Positions 34,713-43,496 are shown, counted from the first letter of the stretch. The stretch is DNA of 64,000 bases from Rhodobacteraceae bacterium UBA6796 (GCA_002452815.1 DKFM01000011.1:87992-151991); one strand, 5' to 3'. The notes: generated by a model not told the origin, from the letters alone. Translations and numbers: made by a program.

Positions 34713-35843
34713 ATGGGCATTCTCGATTTTCTTACCGGCGAATTTATCGACGTCATCCACTGGACCGATGACACCCGCGACACGATGGTGTGGCGGTTCG
34801 AACGCGAAGGCCACGCGATCAAATACGGCGCCAAGCTGACGGTGCGCGAAGGTCAGGCGGCGGTCTTTGTGCATGAAGGCCAGATCGCGGATGTCTTCGG
34901 GCCGGGGCTTTACATGTTGGAAACCAACAACATGCCGATCCTGACCACGCTGCAGCACTGGGATCACGGCTTCCGCAGCCCGTTCAAATCGGAAATCTAT
35001 TTCGTCAACACGACCCGCTTCAACGATCAGAAATGGGGCACGAAAAACCCGGTGATTGCCCGCGACCCCGAATTCGGGGCGGTGCGGCTGCGCGCCTATG
35101 GCACCTATGCGATGCGGGTCAGCGATCCGGCGAAGTTCATGGCCGAAATCGTCGGAACCGATGGCGAATTCACCGCCGACGAGATCAGTTTCCAGATCCG
35201 CAACGTGATGGTGCAGGAATTTTCCCGTGTCATCGCCAGCTCGGGGATTCCGGTGCTGGACATGGCGGCGAACACCGCCGATCTGGGCAAACTGATCGCC
35301 AAGGCGGTCGATCCGGTGGTCGCGGGTTATGGCCTGTCGATCCCGGAATTCTATATCGAAAACATCAGCCTGCCCGAGGCGGTCGAGGCGGTGCTGGACA
35401 AGCGCACCTCGATGGGGATCGTGGGCGATCTGAACCGCTATGTGCAATTCAACGCGGCCGAGGCGCTGGCCCAGCCGGGCGGCGCGATGGGCGCGACCGT
35501 TGGCGCGGGCCTGGGGGCCGGTATGGGTATGGCAATGGGGAACCAGATGGGCTGGGCCGGGCCCTGGGGCGCCGCCCCTGCCCCGCAGGCATCCGTCGCT
35601 GCGGCGCCCCCGGTCGCCCCGCCCCCGCCGCCGGTCGAAAAGGTCTGGCATGTGGCGGTGAACGGGCAGGCCACGGGCCCCTATGGCCGGGGTCACCTGG
35701 GTCGGATGGTCACCGACGGCAGTTTCACCCGCGACACGCTGGTCTGGTCACCCGGGCAGGACGGCTGGAAACCCGCCGACGAGATCGCCGAACTGGCGCA
35801 GCTGTTCACCATCGCCCCGCCGCCCCCGCCGCCGGTGGGGTAA
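34713..35843 (+). CDS. SPFH-domain protein fused to a GYF_2 domain
   Basis: A 376-residue protein. Residues 1-250 form an SPFH (virion-core/YdjI-like) domain: MGILDFLTGEFIDVIHWTDD, MVWRFEREGHAIKYGAKLTVREGQAAVFVHEG, FGPGLYMLETNNMPILTTL, and LRAYGTYAMRVSDPAKFM. A Gly/Ala/Met-rich then Pro-rich linker runs to about 310. Residues 312-365 form a GYF_2 domain (WHVAVNGQATGPYGRGHLGRM, LVWSPGQDGWKPADEI), a peptide-binding module. In Bacillus YdjI helps organise PspA at the membrane; a similar scaffold role here is inferred. AGGAGG precedes the ATG. Confidence 0.88.
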   Translation: MGILDFLTGEFIDVIHWTDDTRDTMVWRFEREGHAIKYGAKLTVREGQAAVFVHEGQIADVFGPGLYMLETNNMPILTTLQHWDHGFRSPFKSEIYFVNTTRFNDQKWGTKNPVIARDPEFGAVRLRAYGTYAMRVSDPAKFMAEIVGTDGEFTADEISFQIRNVMVQEFSRVIASSGIPVLDMAANTADLGKLIAKAVDPVVAGYGLSIPEFYIENISLPEAVEAVLDKRTSMGIVGDLNRYVQFNAAEALAQPGGAMGATVGAGLGAGMGMAMGNQMGWAGPWGAAPAPQASVAAAPPVAPPPPPVEKVWHVAVNGQATGPYGRGHLGRMVTDGSFTRDTLVWSPGQDGWKPADEIAELAQLFTIAPPPPPPVG

Positions 35844-35849
35844 AGGGCG

Positions 35850-36974
35850 ATGGCCGCGAGTCAGGCCACACGGCCGGTTACCGAACACCATTACCCCTGC
35901 GAATCCTGCGGGGCGGATCTGCGCTTCGCCCCGGGCCAGGAACGGATGGTTTGCGACCACTGCGGCCATGTGCAGGACATTCCCCGCGCCACCGGACGGG
36001 GCACGGCCAGCTTGCGGGAACTGCCGCTCGACGCTGTGCTGGGCGCCCGCCTGCCGGATCTGGAGATGGAAGAGCACCGCACCCTTTCATGTCCGAATTG
36101 TGGGGCTTCGATCGAGTTCACCGGCGCGGATCACGCAGCGGAATGTCCGTTTTGTGCAACTCCGGTGGTGGTCGACACCGGCACCCGGCGGTTGATAAAA
36201 CCGCAGGGCGTGCTGCCTTTCGTGCTGACCGAAGCACAGGCGCGCGCGGCGCTTGGCGCCTGGCTCGGGCGGTTGTGGTTTGCCCCTTCGGGGCTGGCAC
36301 AATATGCCCGCCGGGGCCGCAAGATGACCGGCGTCTATGCGCCGTTCTGGACCTTCGATGCCCAAAGCCGCACCGAATATGCCGGTCAGCGCGGCGATTA
36401 TTACTATGAAACCCGGCAGGTGCGGGTCGAGGTCAACGGCCGGATGGAAACCCGCCAGCAACAGGTGCGCCACGTCCGCTGGCGCGCCGTGCGCGGGCGT
36501 GTGGCACGCGCCTTCGACGACGTGCTGGTCTATGCCGCGCGGTCCCTGCCGCCGGCCTATACCGACGCGCTGCGGCCCTGGGATCTGTCCGAACTGGCCG
36601 ATTACCGGCCCGATTATCTGGCCGGGTTTTCCGCCGAGGGCTATACAGTCGAGCTGCACGAAGGCCACCATCTGGCCCGTGCCGAGATGATGCATGTGAT
36701 CCAGTCCGACGTGCGCCGCGACATCGGCGGCGACGAGCAGCGCATCGACCATCTGGACCCCGAATTCAGCGCCGAGACCTTCAAGCACATTCTGCTGCCG
36801 GTCTGGACCGCCGCCTACAAATTCCGTGGTCAGAGCTATCGTTTCGTGGTCAATGCCCAGACCGGCAAGGTGCGCGGGGATCGGCCCTGGTCGGCCTGGA
36901 AGATCGCTTTCGCGGTGCTTCTGGCTGCGGTGGTGATCGGGATTGCGGTTTACCTCAACCAGATGCAGCGCTAG
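35850..36974 (+). CDS. Double zinc-ribbon membrane protein (YdjG-like)
   Basis: A 374-residue protein with two zinc ribbons at the N-terminus: CESCGADLRF with CDHCGHV (residues 17-39) and CPNCGASIEF with CPFCATP (about 81-105). A long beta-rich region follows (YAPFWTFDAQSRTEYAGQRG, YYYETRQVRVEV), and one C-terminal membrane helix (WKIAFAVLLAAVVIGIAVYL) leaves the rest in the cytoplasm. The layout matches the TFIIB-ribbon membrane proteins found beside SPFH/PspA genes in Firmicutes (YdjG-like). It is the last gene of the cluster, 6 nt after the SPFH gene. Confidence 0.82.
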   Translation: MAASQATRPVTEHHYPCESCGADLRFAPGQERMVCDHCGHVQDIPRATGRGTASLRELPLDAVLGARLPDLEMEEHRTLSCPNCGASIEFTGADHAAECPFCATPVVVDTGTRRLIKPQGVLPFVLTEAQARAALGAWLGRLWFAPSGLAQYARRGRKMTGVYAPFWTFDAQSRTEYAGQRGDYYYETRQVRVEVNGRMETRQQQVRHVRWRAVRGRVARAFDDVLVYAARSLPPAYTDALRPWDLSELADYRPDYLAGFSAEGYTVELHEGHHLARAEMMHVIQSDVRRDIGGDEQRIDHLDPEFSAETFKHILLPVWTAAYKFRGQSYRFVVNAQTGKVRGDRPWSAWKIAFAVLLAAVVIGIAVYLNQMQR

Positions 36975-37037
36975 GCCGGGGATCGGCGCACCCCGGGTAT
37001 CTGATCCGGGGGGACGCAGGCCGAAAAAGGAAATCTC

Positions 37038-37961
37038 ATGATTTTGTGCTGCGGAGAGGCGCTGATCGACATGCTCCCGTGCGAGGCGGACACGGGCGAC
37101 GCGGGCTTCGTTCCCTGCCCGGGTGGCGCGGTGTTCAACACGGCGGTCGCACTGGGGCGGCTGGGAACGAGCGTGGGCCTGCTAACCGGGATTTCGAACG
37201 ATCTGTTCGGGGTGCAATTGCTGCAGGCGCTGGCAGCCTCGGGGGTAGAGACGGACCTTGCGATCCGCAGCGATCGCCCCACCACGCTGGCCTTCCTGCG
37301 CGTGCAGGACGGTCAGGCGAGCTATGCCTTCCACGATGAGAACAGCGCCGGGCGGATGGTGCAGCCCGGCGATGTTCCGCCCGTGCCCGCCTCGGCCAAG
37401 GCCCTGTTTTTCGGTGGGATTTCACTGGCGACCGAACCCTGCGGCACGGCCTACGAGGCGCTGATGCTGCGCGAGGCCCCGGCGCGTGTGACGATGATCG
37501 ACCCCAATATCCGGCCTGATTTCATCCGGGACGAGGCCGCCTATCGGGCACGGCTGGAACGGATGATCGCCGCCGCCGATATCGTCAAACTCTCGGACGA
37601 GGATCTGAACTGGCTCTATGGGCCGGGCGAGATTGCGTCTTTGGCCGCCGGGGTTCTGGCGCGCGGCCCGAAGCTGGTGTTCATCACCCAAGGTTCCGCA
37701 GGGGCGCAGGGGTTTTCGGCCTCGGCGGTCGAATCTGTGCCCGCCTGCGCCGTGACTGTGGTCGACACCGTCGGCGCGGGCGACACTTTCAACGCAGGGG
37801 TTCTGGTGGCCTTGACCCGGGCAGGCGCATTGCACAAAGATGCCATCGCCGAAGCGGGCACCGGGCTGATCCACGCTTGCCTGACCCTCGGCGGGGCCGC
37901 CGCCGCCGTCACCGTATCGCGCGCCGGGGCCAACCCGCCTTGGGCCAAGGAGTTGTCATGA
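37038..37961 (+). CDS. PfkB family carbohydrate kinase (fructokinase-like)
   Basis: A 307-residue sugar kinase. [14 protein letters not shown] and the [15 protein letters not shown] substrate loop open the protein, [15 protein letters not shown] lies mid-way, and [14 protein letters not shown] is the PfkB signature with the catalytic aspartate. These features match bacterial fructokinases (fructose to fructose-6-phosphate), though the sugar cannot be proven by eye. Its stop overlaps the dtd start (ATGA), an odd pairing of sugar and translation-quality genes. GGAAATCTC precedes the ATG. Confidence 0.88.
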   Translation: MILCCGEALIDMLPCEADTGDAGFVPCPGGAVFNTAVALGRLGTSVGLLTGISNDLFGVQLLQALAASGVETDLAIRSDRPTTLAFLRVQDGQASYAFHDENSAGRMVQPGDVPPVPASAKALFFGGISLATEPCGTAYEALMLREAPARVTMIDPNIRPDFIRDEAAYRARLERMIAAADIVKLSDEDLNWLYGPGEIASLAAGVLARGPKLVFITQGSAGAQGFSASAVESVPACAVTVVDTVGAGDTFNAGVLVALTRAGALHKDAIAEAGTGLIHACLTLGGAAAAVTVSRAGANPPWAKELS

Positions 37962-38407
37962 GAGCACTTATTCAACGCGTCACCACCGCTTCCGTGACGG
38001 TTTCCGCGCAGAAGATTGCAGAAATCGAACATGGGTTGCTGATCCTCGTCTGTGCCATGACAGGCGACACCGAAACCGAGGCCGAGAAGCTGGCGCTGCG
38101 GATTTCCAAGCTGCGGATCTTCAAGGACGAGGCTGGCAAGATGAACCGCGCCGTGGGCGACATCGGCGGCGCCTGTCTGGTGGTCAGCCAGTTCACATTG
38201 GCCGCCGATACCTCGCGCGGGAACCGGCCGGGGTTTTCCAGTGCCGCACCGCCCGAAACCGGCAATCACCTGTATCAGCATTTCGCAGGCGCGCTGCGCA
38301 ATCTGGGGCTGCCGGTGCAAACCGGCGAATTCGGCGCCGACATGGCGGTCGACCTGCGCAATGACGGGCCGGTCACGATCTGGATGGATACCGCCGACCG
38401 CGCCTGA
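37958..38407 (+). CDS. dtd: D-aminoacyl-tRNA deacylase
   Basis: A 149-residue enzyme that removes D-amino acids (and glycine from tRNA-Ala) mischarged on tRNA. The signature loops are [17 protein letters not shown] (containing the conserved S-Q-x-T) and [24 protein letters not shown], which contains the Gly-x-Pro-like NDGPVT motif. [15 protein letters not shown] is the standard start. It is coupled to the fructokinase-like gene by a 4-nt overlap. Confidence 0.95.
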   Translation: MRALIQRVTTASVTVSAQKIAEIEHGLLILVCAMTGDTETEAEKLALRISKLRIFKDEAGKMNRAVGDIGGACLVVSQFTLAADTSRGNRPGFSSAAPPETGNHLYQHFAGALRNLGLPVQTGEFGADMAVDLRNDGPVTIWMDTADRA

Positions 38408-38662
38408 GCGGCATTCAGGGCGGTTTCCCTTGACTTTTGCCCGCCCCTGCCCCATCTGCCAGTGACCCGATGTCCGCTGCCGCGTGAGCAGCCGCGCCTC
38501 TGAGTGCCCGAAACGGCACATGACGCAGGCGCCAGACCGGGGAAACGGTCCCACATTCACGCGGGGGGCCAGCCGGCGCAAGCCGCGCACCCGCCCGCCT
38601 CTGCGCCCCGTTTCCGGGGCTGCATCCGATTTCGCGCATCCGCGCATCAGAAAGACAAAACT
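38408..38662. other. 255-bp leader between dtd and the DEAD-box helicase gene
   Basis: No supported gene lies here. Frames through it give Arg/Pro-rich shadow sequences. The size and the AAAGACAAAAC stretch just before the helicase start would fit a long 5' untranslated leader, as is common for cold-inducible helicases; no conserved cold-shock box is evident. Confidence 0.35.
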
Positions 38663-39988
38663 TTGGAAAACTTCGACAATCTCGGCCTCGCGCCGATCCT
38701 GCTGCAAAACCTTGCGGGTCTGGGCCTGCACAAGCCCACGCCGATTCAGGCACAGGGCATCCCGCATATCATCAAGGGGCGCGACCTGCTGGGCCTGGCG
38801 CAGACCGGCACCGGCAAGACCGCCGCCTTCGGCCTGCCGATGCTGACCCGGATCATCGCCTATGGCAAACGCCCGGCACCCAAGACCGTGCGCGCGCTGA
38901 TCCTGGCGCCGACGCGCGAGCTGGCAACGCAGATCCATGACAACCTGTCGGCCTTTGCCGCGGGCGCCCCGGTGCGCATTCAGCGCGTCGTCGGCGGTGC
39001 CTCGATCAATGTGCAATCCGAAAAGCTGTCGAAAGGCGTGGATGTGCTGATCGCCACGCCCGGTCGCCTGCTGGACCTGCTGGACCGGCGCGCGCTGGTG
39101 CTGTCGGAAACCAAATATCTGGTGCTGGACGAGGCCGACCAGATGCTCGACATCGGCTTCATCCATGCGCTGCGCAAGATCGCCAAGCTGATCCCCGACG
39201 AACGCCAGACCCTGCTGTTCTCGGCCACCATGCCCAAGCTGATGGAAGAACTGGCCGACAGCTACCTGACCGACCCGGTGCGGGTGCAGGTCAACCCGCC
39301 GGGCAAGGCCGCCGAAAAGATCGAACAGGGCGTGCATTTCACCACCCAGGGCGAGAAGGCGACGCTGCTGGCCGAATATATCGCCAAGCACCCGAAAGAG
39401 CTGGCCGTGGTGTTCAACCGCACCAAGCACGGTTCGGACAAACTGGCGAAACTGCTGGATAAATGGGGCTTCTCGGTCGCCGCGATCCACGGCAACAAAT
39501 CGCAGGGCCAGCGCGAACGCGCCCTGGCCGCGTTCCGTGCGGGCGAGGTCGAGGTGCTGGTCGCGACCGATGTGGCGGCCCGTGGCCTTGATATTCCGCA
39601 GGTCGCGCATGTGTATAACTACGACCTGCCGAATGTGCCGGAAAACTACGTCCACCGGATCGGCCGCACCGCGCGCGCCGGGCGCGACGGGCGCGCCGTG
39701 GCCTTCTGCGCGCCGCTGGAAATGGGGGATCTGCGCGCCATCGAAAAGGCGATGAAAGCCGAAATTCCGGTGATCGGCGGCATGGCACATGAAGAGCCTG
39801 CCGGCCTGAAACCCGGCGCGCGGCAGCGTCAGGGCCAGGGCGGGCGTCCGGGCGGCAATGGCGGCCCGCGTCAGGGCGGCAAGCCGCAGCAGCGCGCGCC
39901 CAAGCCCAAGGCTGTGATCGGCGAAGGCGGCAATCAGCGCCCCGCACGGCGCCCCTCGCGCCGCCCGAAAAGCGCGCATAACATCTGA
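38663..39988 (+). CDS. DEAD-box RNA helicase (RhlE-type), probable TTG start
   Basis: A 441-residue ATP-dependent RNA helicase. Motifs in order: Q motif (TPIQAQGIP), AQTGTGKTAAF (I), PTRELATQI (Ia), TPGRLLDLL (Ib), VLDEADQML (II), FSATMP (III), AVVFNRTKHG (IV), ATDVAARGLDIP (V) and HRIGRTARAG (VI). A Gly/Arg/Gln-rich tail of about 65 residues follows, as in RhlE. The helicase core begins directly at ENFDNLGLAP, preceded by TTG at 38663, and no ATG fits; the alternative start at 38504 would add an unrelated Arg/Pro-rich segment. Likely roles are ribosome assembly and mRNA decay in the cold. Confidence 0.9.
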   Translation: MENFDNLGLAPILLQNLAGLGLHKPTPIQAQGIPHIIKGRDLLGLAQTGTGKTAAFGLPMLTRIIAYGKRPAPKTVRALILAPTRELATQIHDNLSAFAAGAPVRIQRVVGGASINVQSEKLSKGVDVLIATPGRLLDLLDRRALVLSETKYLVLDEADQMLDIGFIHALRKIAKLIPDERQTLLFSATMPKLMEELADSYLTDPVRVQVNPPGKAAEKIEQGVHFTTQGEKATLLAEYIAKHPKELAVVFNRTKHGSDKLAKLLDKWGFSVAAIHGNKSQGQRERALAAFRAGEVEVLVATDVAARGLDIPQVAHVYNYDLPNVPENYVHRIGRTARAGRDGRAVAFCAPLEMGDLRAIEKAMKAEIPVIGGMAHEEPAGLKPGARQRQGQGGRPGGNGGPRQGGKPQQRAPKPKAVIGEGGNQRPARRPSRRPKSAHNI

Positions 39989-40450
39989 TCAGCGAACGGT
40001 TTCTTCCTCGAGGTGCAGCTTTATCTCGAGGAGAATCCGCTGCAGCGCCTGCGTTTCCGTCAGCAGGCGCTTGGCCTCGTTCATGGTGATCTTGCCGTCT
40101 GCGATCGACTGGTGATACTCGGCCATCAGCATCGCGAAGCGCTGGCTCAGGGCGACCACATCGGAATTGATCCCGCCGCGGCTCGCATTGCGGCGTTCCT
40201 CGTCCAGCGACACGGTCAGCCCGCCCAGTTCGGCCAGGGCATGGGTCACATGCGGGAAGCGTGCCACCGCCTCCAGCCGTGCCACCACGTCGATCGGCAT
40301 GAACCGATCGGCATGATCGGGGTCGGCGGAATAATAGCGCCCGAGCGTTGCCTTGGACTTGCCGCAGGCCTCGGCCGAGGCTTCGATGCCGACATCCTTG
40401 ACCAGCGCCTCGCTGTGCTTCTTGAGGTAGCTGCCGATTTTGTCTGTCAT
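39989..40450 (-). CDS. Conserved hypothetical protein, possible CII-like regulator
   Basis: A 153-residue soluble, helical protein. Residues 12-50 (SEALVKDVGIEASAEACGKSKATLGRYYSADPD) look like a helix-turn-helix followed by a loop, and FMPIDVVARLEAVARFPHVTHALAELGGL recalls phage CII/CP76-type regulators. The C-terminal third is a long amphipathic helix (NEAKRLLTETQALQRILLEIKLHLEEE). The likeness is by eye only, so a regulator role is tentative. It ends tail-to-tail, with no spacer, against the helicase gene. Confidence 0.65.
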   Translation of the reverse strand: MTDKIGSYLKKHSEALVKDVGIEASAEACGKSKATLGRYYSADPDHADRFMPIDVVARLEAVARFPHVTHALAELGGLTVSLDEERRNASRGGINSDVVALSQRFAMLMAEYHQSIADGKITMNEAKRLLTETQALQRILLEIKLHLEEETVR

Positions 40451-40545
40451 CGCTGTCGTTCCCGCTCAAGTCTTTGCAGTTCTGAGAAAAGCTGCATGTC
40501 TTTCCCCCTTAACCCCAACGCTGGAAATTGTCACTTTCAAAGCGT

Positions 40546-40670
40546 CCGGCGAGGCCGGGCACAGGTGAGTGGCCGGCGTCCCAACGCCGGTTCGGGTGGG
40601 GCCCCGCATGCTTGTCGATGGGACGACAAGGCCGGAGATCCGGCAGCATGTGCGGGGACCTTTGTTCCCC
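40546..40670 (+). ncRNA. Highly structured candidate RNA element upstream of tdk
   Basis: The 256-bp gap between two divergent genes contains a chain of stems. CCGGC/GCCGG closes a 3-nt loop (40546-40558). CCGGCGT/ACGCCGG closes CCCA (40573-40590). A three-way junction follows: outer stem CCCCGC-ATGC (40602-40611) with GCAT-GCGGGG (40646-40657), enclosing TTGTCG/CGACAA (40612-40629) and GCCGG-AGAT-CCGGC (40631-40644). A competing stem GGGGA/TTCCCC (40654-40670) would break the junction. This looks like a leader RNA or riboswitch-like element for tdk, or a sRNA; no known class was recognised and strand is uncertain. Confidence 0.5.
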
Positions 40671-40706
40671 CTTGCCTGAGCGCCCGCCCCCGCGCTATCC
40701 CCGGGC

Positions 40707-41306
40707 ATGGCCAAGCTTTATTTCCACTACTCGACAATGAACGCGGGCAAGAGCACGCTGCTGCTGGCGGCCTCGCACAATTACATCGAACGCGGGATGC
40801 AGACCTATCTGGTCACCGCGCGTCTGGATACCCGCGCGGGAGAAGGCCGGATCGCCAGCCGCATCGGCATCGGCTGTGCCGCCGACATGTTCGAGGCCGA
40901 CACCGATATGTTCGAAATGGTCAAGAATCGCCTGTCCAGGGGCGACTGCGCCTGCATTTTCATTGATGAAGCGCAATTCCTGACCAAGGATCAAGTCTGG
41001 CAACTGGCCCGTGCGGTCGATGATCTGGGTGTGCCGGTGATGTGCTATGGGCTGCGCGTGGACTTCCGCGGCGAGTTGTTTCCGGGATCGGCCGCCTTGC
41101 TCGCGCTCGCCGACGAGATGCGCGAGGTGCGCACGATCTGCCACTGCGGCAAGAAGGCGACGATGGTTGTGCGCAAGGATGCCACGGGCCATGCGGCGCG
41201 CGACGGGGCGCAGGTGCAGATCGGCGGCAACGAAACCTATGTCGCGCTCTGCCGCAAGCACTGGCGCGAGGCGGTGGGCGACGGCCCGGACCCGGCGGGG
41301 GAATGA
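40707..41306 (+). CDS. tdk: Thymidine kinase (type II)
   Basis: A 199-residue salvage enzyme that phosphorylates thymidine with ATP. The P-loop MNAGKSTLLLAASHNY, the FIDEAQFLTKDQV (Walker B with catalytic glutamate region), YGLRVDFRGELFPGS lasso region, and the zinc cysteines CHCGKKA plus a late CRKHW are all typical. The stop codon lies within the first bases of the palindromic repeat at 41305. The unusual structured DNA upstream could regulate it. Confidence 0.95.
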   Translation: MAKLYFHYSTMNAGKSTLLLAASHNYIERGMQTYLVTARLDTRAGEGRIASRIGIGCAADMFEADTDMFEMVKNRLSRGDCACIFIDEAQFLTKDQVWQLARAVDDLGVPVMCYGLRVDFRGELFPGSAALLALADEMREVRTICHCGKKATMVVRKDATGHAARDGAQVQIGGNETYVALCRKHWREAVGDGPDPAGE

Positions 41307-41355
41307 GTATTTTTGCCAAGAAGAAGCACGCCTCTTCTTCTTGGTCCAAATACTC
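41305..41355. repeat. Dispersed palindromic element, copy 4 (clean core)
   Basis: GAGTATTT..CCAAGAAGAAG (41305-41326) pairs with CTTCTTCTTGG..AAATACTC (41334-41355), with short mismatched positions between arm segments. It starts inside the tdk stop codon and separates tdk from the convergent ketosynthase gene, so it may serve as a terminator. Confidence 0.75.
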
Positions 41356-41382
41356 CCGCCGGAGGCAGGAACGGGTGAAGGC

Positions 41383-42501
41383 TCAGAACCTCTCGACCAC
41401 GACCGAGCCCACGGAATAGCCCGCGCCAAACGAACAGATCAGCCCCAGATCGCCGGGCGCCAGATCGCCGGAATAGGCATCGAAGGCGATGATCGAGCCC
41501 GCCGAGGAGGTATTGGCGTAGTCCTGCAGGATATTGGGCTGTTCACCCGGTTCCGGGTCGCGGCCCAGCACCTTGCGTCCGATGAAATCATTCATCGTCT
41601 TGTTGGCCTGATGCAGCCACAGCCGCCGCAGGCTTTGCGGATCGACGCCGGTCTCGTCCAGATGGGCGTGGATATGCGCGGCCACCATCGGCAGCACTTC
41701 CTTGAAGACCTTGCGGCCTTCCTGCATGAACTGCATGTCGCGCCGGTCGGCCATCCCGTCGGGGCGGGTGCGGCGCAGAAAGCCGTTGTTGTTGCGGATG
41801 TTGTTGGAAAATTCGGTGGCGCAGCGGGTCGAGCGGATCTCGAACCCGTGGGCGGCATCCTCGCGGCGTTCGATCAACGTCGCGGTGGCGACATCGCCAA
41901 AGATGAAATGGCAGTCGCGGTCACGCCATTCCAGATGCCCCGAGGTGATTTCCGGGTTCACCACCAGCGCGCGACGCACCGACCCCGCGCGGATCATGTC
42001 GGCGGCCGCCTGAATCCCGAAGGTGGCCGAGGAACAGGCGACGTTCATGTCGAAGGCAAACCCGCCTGCCCCCAGAAGTTTTTGAATTTCAATGGCAATC
42101 GCCGGATAGGCGCGCTCCATGTTCGAGGCCGCGCAGATCACCAGATCGACCTCGTCGCCGCGCCGTCCGGCCTGGGCCAGGGCCTTGCGGCAGGCGTCCA
42201 GCGCCATTTCGGCCATGATCCCCGGCTCGTCATCGCTGCGCTGCGCCAGGCGTGGATACATCCTGTGCGGGTCCAGAACGCCCGCCTTGTCCATCACATG
42301 GCGCTGCTCGATCCCCGACGCCTTCAGGATGAATTCGCTTGAAGAATGGTCCAGAGCCGCGACCTCGCCCGCCGCGATCTGGGCCGCGTGTTCGGCGTTG
42401 AACAGGTCGACATAGGCGTTGAAGCTGGCGACCAGCTCGTCATTGGTGATGACTTCGGCGGGGGTGAACACCCCGGTGCCGGTGATGGCTGGCGTAAACA
42501 T
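41383..42501 (-). CDS. Beta-ketoacyl-ACP synthase III-like protein
   Basis: A 372-residue thiolase-fold condensing enzyme. The Cys-His-Asn triad is visible: MNVACSSATFGIQAAADMI, LWLHQANKTMNDF and ILQDYANTSSAGSI. It is about 50 residues longer than housekeeping FabH, mainly by an insertion after DELVASFNAYVDLFNAEHA, which places it with the longer FabH-like enzymes that may use non-acetyl starters. GGAGGACCGC precedes the ATG at 42501 and decides the start. No other lipid gene is adjacent apart from fabI 3 kb away. Confidence 0.88.
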   Translation of the reverse strand: MFTPAITGTGVFTPAEVITNDELVASFNAYVDLFNAEHAAQIAAGEVAALDHSSSEFILKASGIEQRHVMDKAGVLDPHRMYPRLAQRSDDEPGIMAEMALDACRKALAQAGRRGDEVDLVICAASNMERAYPAIAIEIQKLLGAGGFAFDMNVACSSATFGIQAAADMIRAGSVRRALVVNPEITSGHLEWRDRDCHFIFGDVATATLIERREDAAHGFEIRSTRCATEFSNNIRNNNGFLRRTRPDGMADRRDMQFMQEGRKVFKEVLPMVAAHIHAHLDETGVDPQSLRRLWLHQANKTMNDFIGRKVLGRDPEPGEQPNILQDYANTSSAGSIIAFDAYSGDLAPGDLGLICSFGAGYSVGSVVVERF

Positions 42502-42557
42502 GCGGTCCTCCAACTGATCCGTGCAAACTCTGCCGAAGTTTCAGGCAGGTCAAGATT

Positions 42558-43496
42558 TCAAACTGCGTTCGGAGGCAGTTTGCCGTGACGGAAAGCCCGC
42601 AGGTTTTCCACCGCCATCAAGCCCATCGCATCGCGGACCTCTTCGGTTGCGGTGCCCAGATGCGGCAGCAGCGTGACATTGGCCAGATCGCGCAGCGCCT
42701 GCGGCACTGCCGGTTCGAATTCATAGACATCAAGCCCCGCGCCCGCGATGGCGCCCGCCTGCAGCGCGGCGATCAGCGCCGCCTCGTCCACGATATCGCC
42801 GCGCGCGATATTGATCAGATGTGCATGCCGCGCCATCTGCGCCAGTTCTGCCACGCCGATCAGATGGCGCGTTTCGGGGGTCGAGGGCACGGCAAGCACG
42901 ACGAAATCCGCCGCCAGCGCCTGCGCCAGCGGCACCTGCGTTGCGGGCAGCCCCGGATCGACGGGGGAGCGGTTGAAAAACACCACCTCCATGCCGAACC
43001 CGTAATGAGCCCGCCGGGCAATCGCGCGCCCGATCCGCCCCATGCCGATCACGCCCAGCCGCTTGCCGGTCACATGCTGGCCCAGCATCTGCGTCGGTTG
43101 CCAGCCGGTCCAGCCGCCGGTGCGCACCAGCCGCTCGCCCTCGGCGGCGCGGCGCGCGCTCATCAGAATCAGCGTCAGGGCGATGTCGGCAGTGGCATCC
43201 GTCACCGCGCCGGGCGTGTTGGTGACGGTGATCCCCACCTCCCGCGCCCGCGCCACGTCGATATGGTTATAGCCCACACCGAAGTTGGCCAGAATGCGCG
43301 CCCGGATCGGGCCATCGAAGCTGCGCGGCCCGAAATCATCGCCCAACGTCGGCAGGATCGCGTCAAACTCGGCCAGGGCCCGCACGGCCTCGGTCCGGGT
43401 CAGCGGCGCGTCGTCAGAGCGAAACTCCGCGTCGAATTCGGCGCGCAGCGTGGCCTCGACACGCGGCGTCAGCGCGCGGGTGACAAGCAGCCGCAT
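42558..43496 (-). CDS. D-2-hydroxyacid dehydrogenase (glyoxylate/hydroxypyruvate reductase type)
   Basis: A 312-residue NAD(P)H-dependent reductase. The dinucleotide motif is LGVIGMGRIGRAIARRA; the catalytic Arg, Glu and His lie in LINIARGDIVDEAAL, GLDVYEFEPAVP and LLPHLGTATEEVRDAMG. VGYNHIDVARAREVGITVTNTPGAVTDATAD is typical of the glyoxylate reductase branch. The arginine in FNRSPV after the fourth strand hints at NADPH preference. It overlaps csaA (TGATG-type, one base), forming a run csaA then dehydrogenase. Confidence 0.9.
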   Translation of the reverse strand: MRLLVTRALTPRVEATLRAEFDAEFRSDDAPLTRTEAVRALAEFDAILPTLGDDFGPRSFDGPIRARILANFGVGYNHIDVARAREVGITVTNTPGAVTDATADIALTLILMSARRAAEGERLVRTGGWTGWQPTQMLGQHVTGKRLGVIGMGRIGRAIARRAHYGFGMEVVFFNRSPVDPGLPATQVPLAQALAADFVVLAVPSTPETRHLIGVAELAQMARHAHLINIARGDIVDEAALIAALQAGAIAGAGLDVYEFEPAVPQALRDLANVTLLPHLGTATEEVRDAMGLMAVENLRAFRHGKLPPNAV

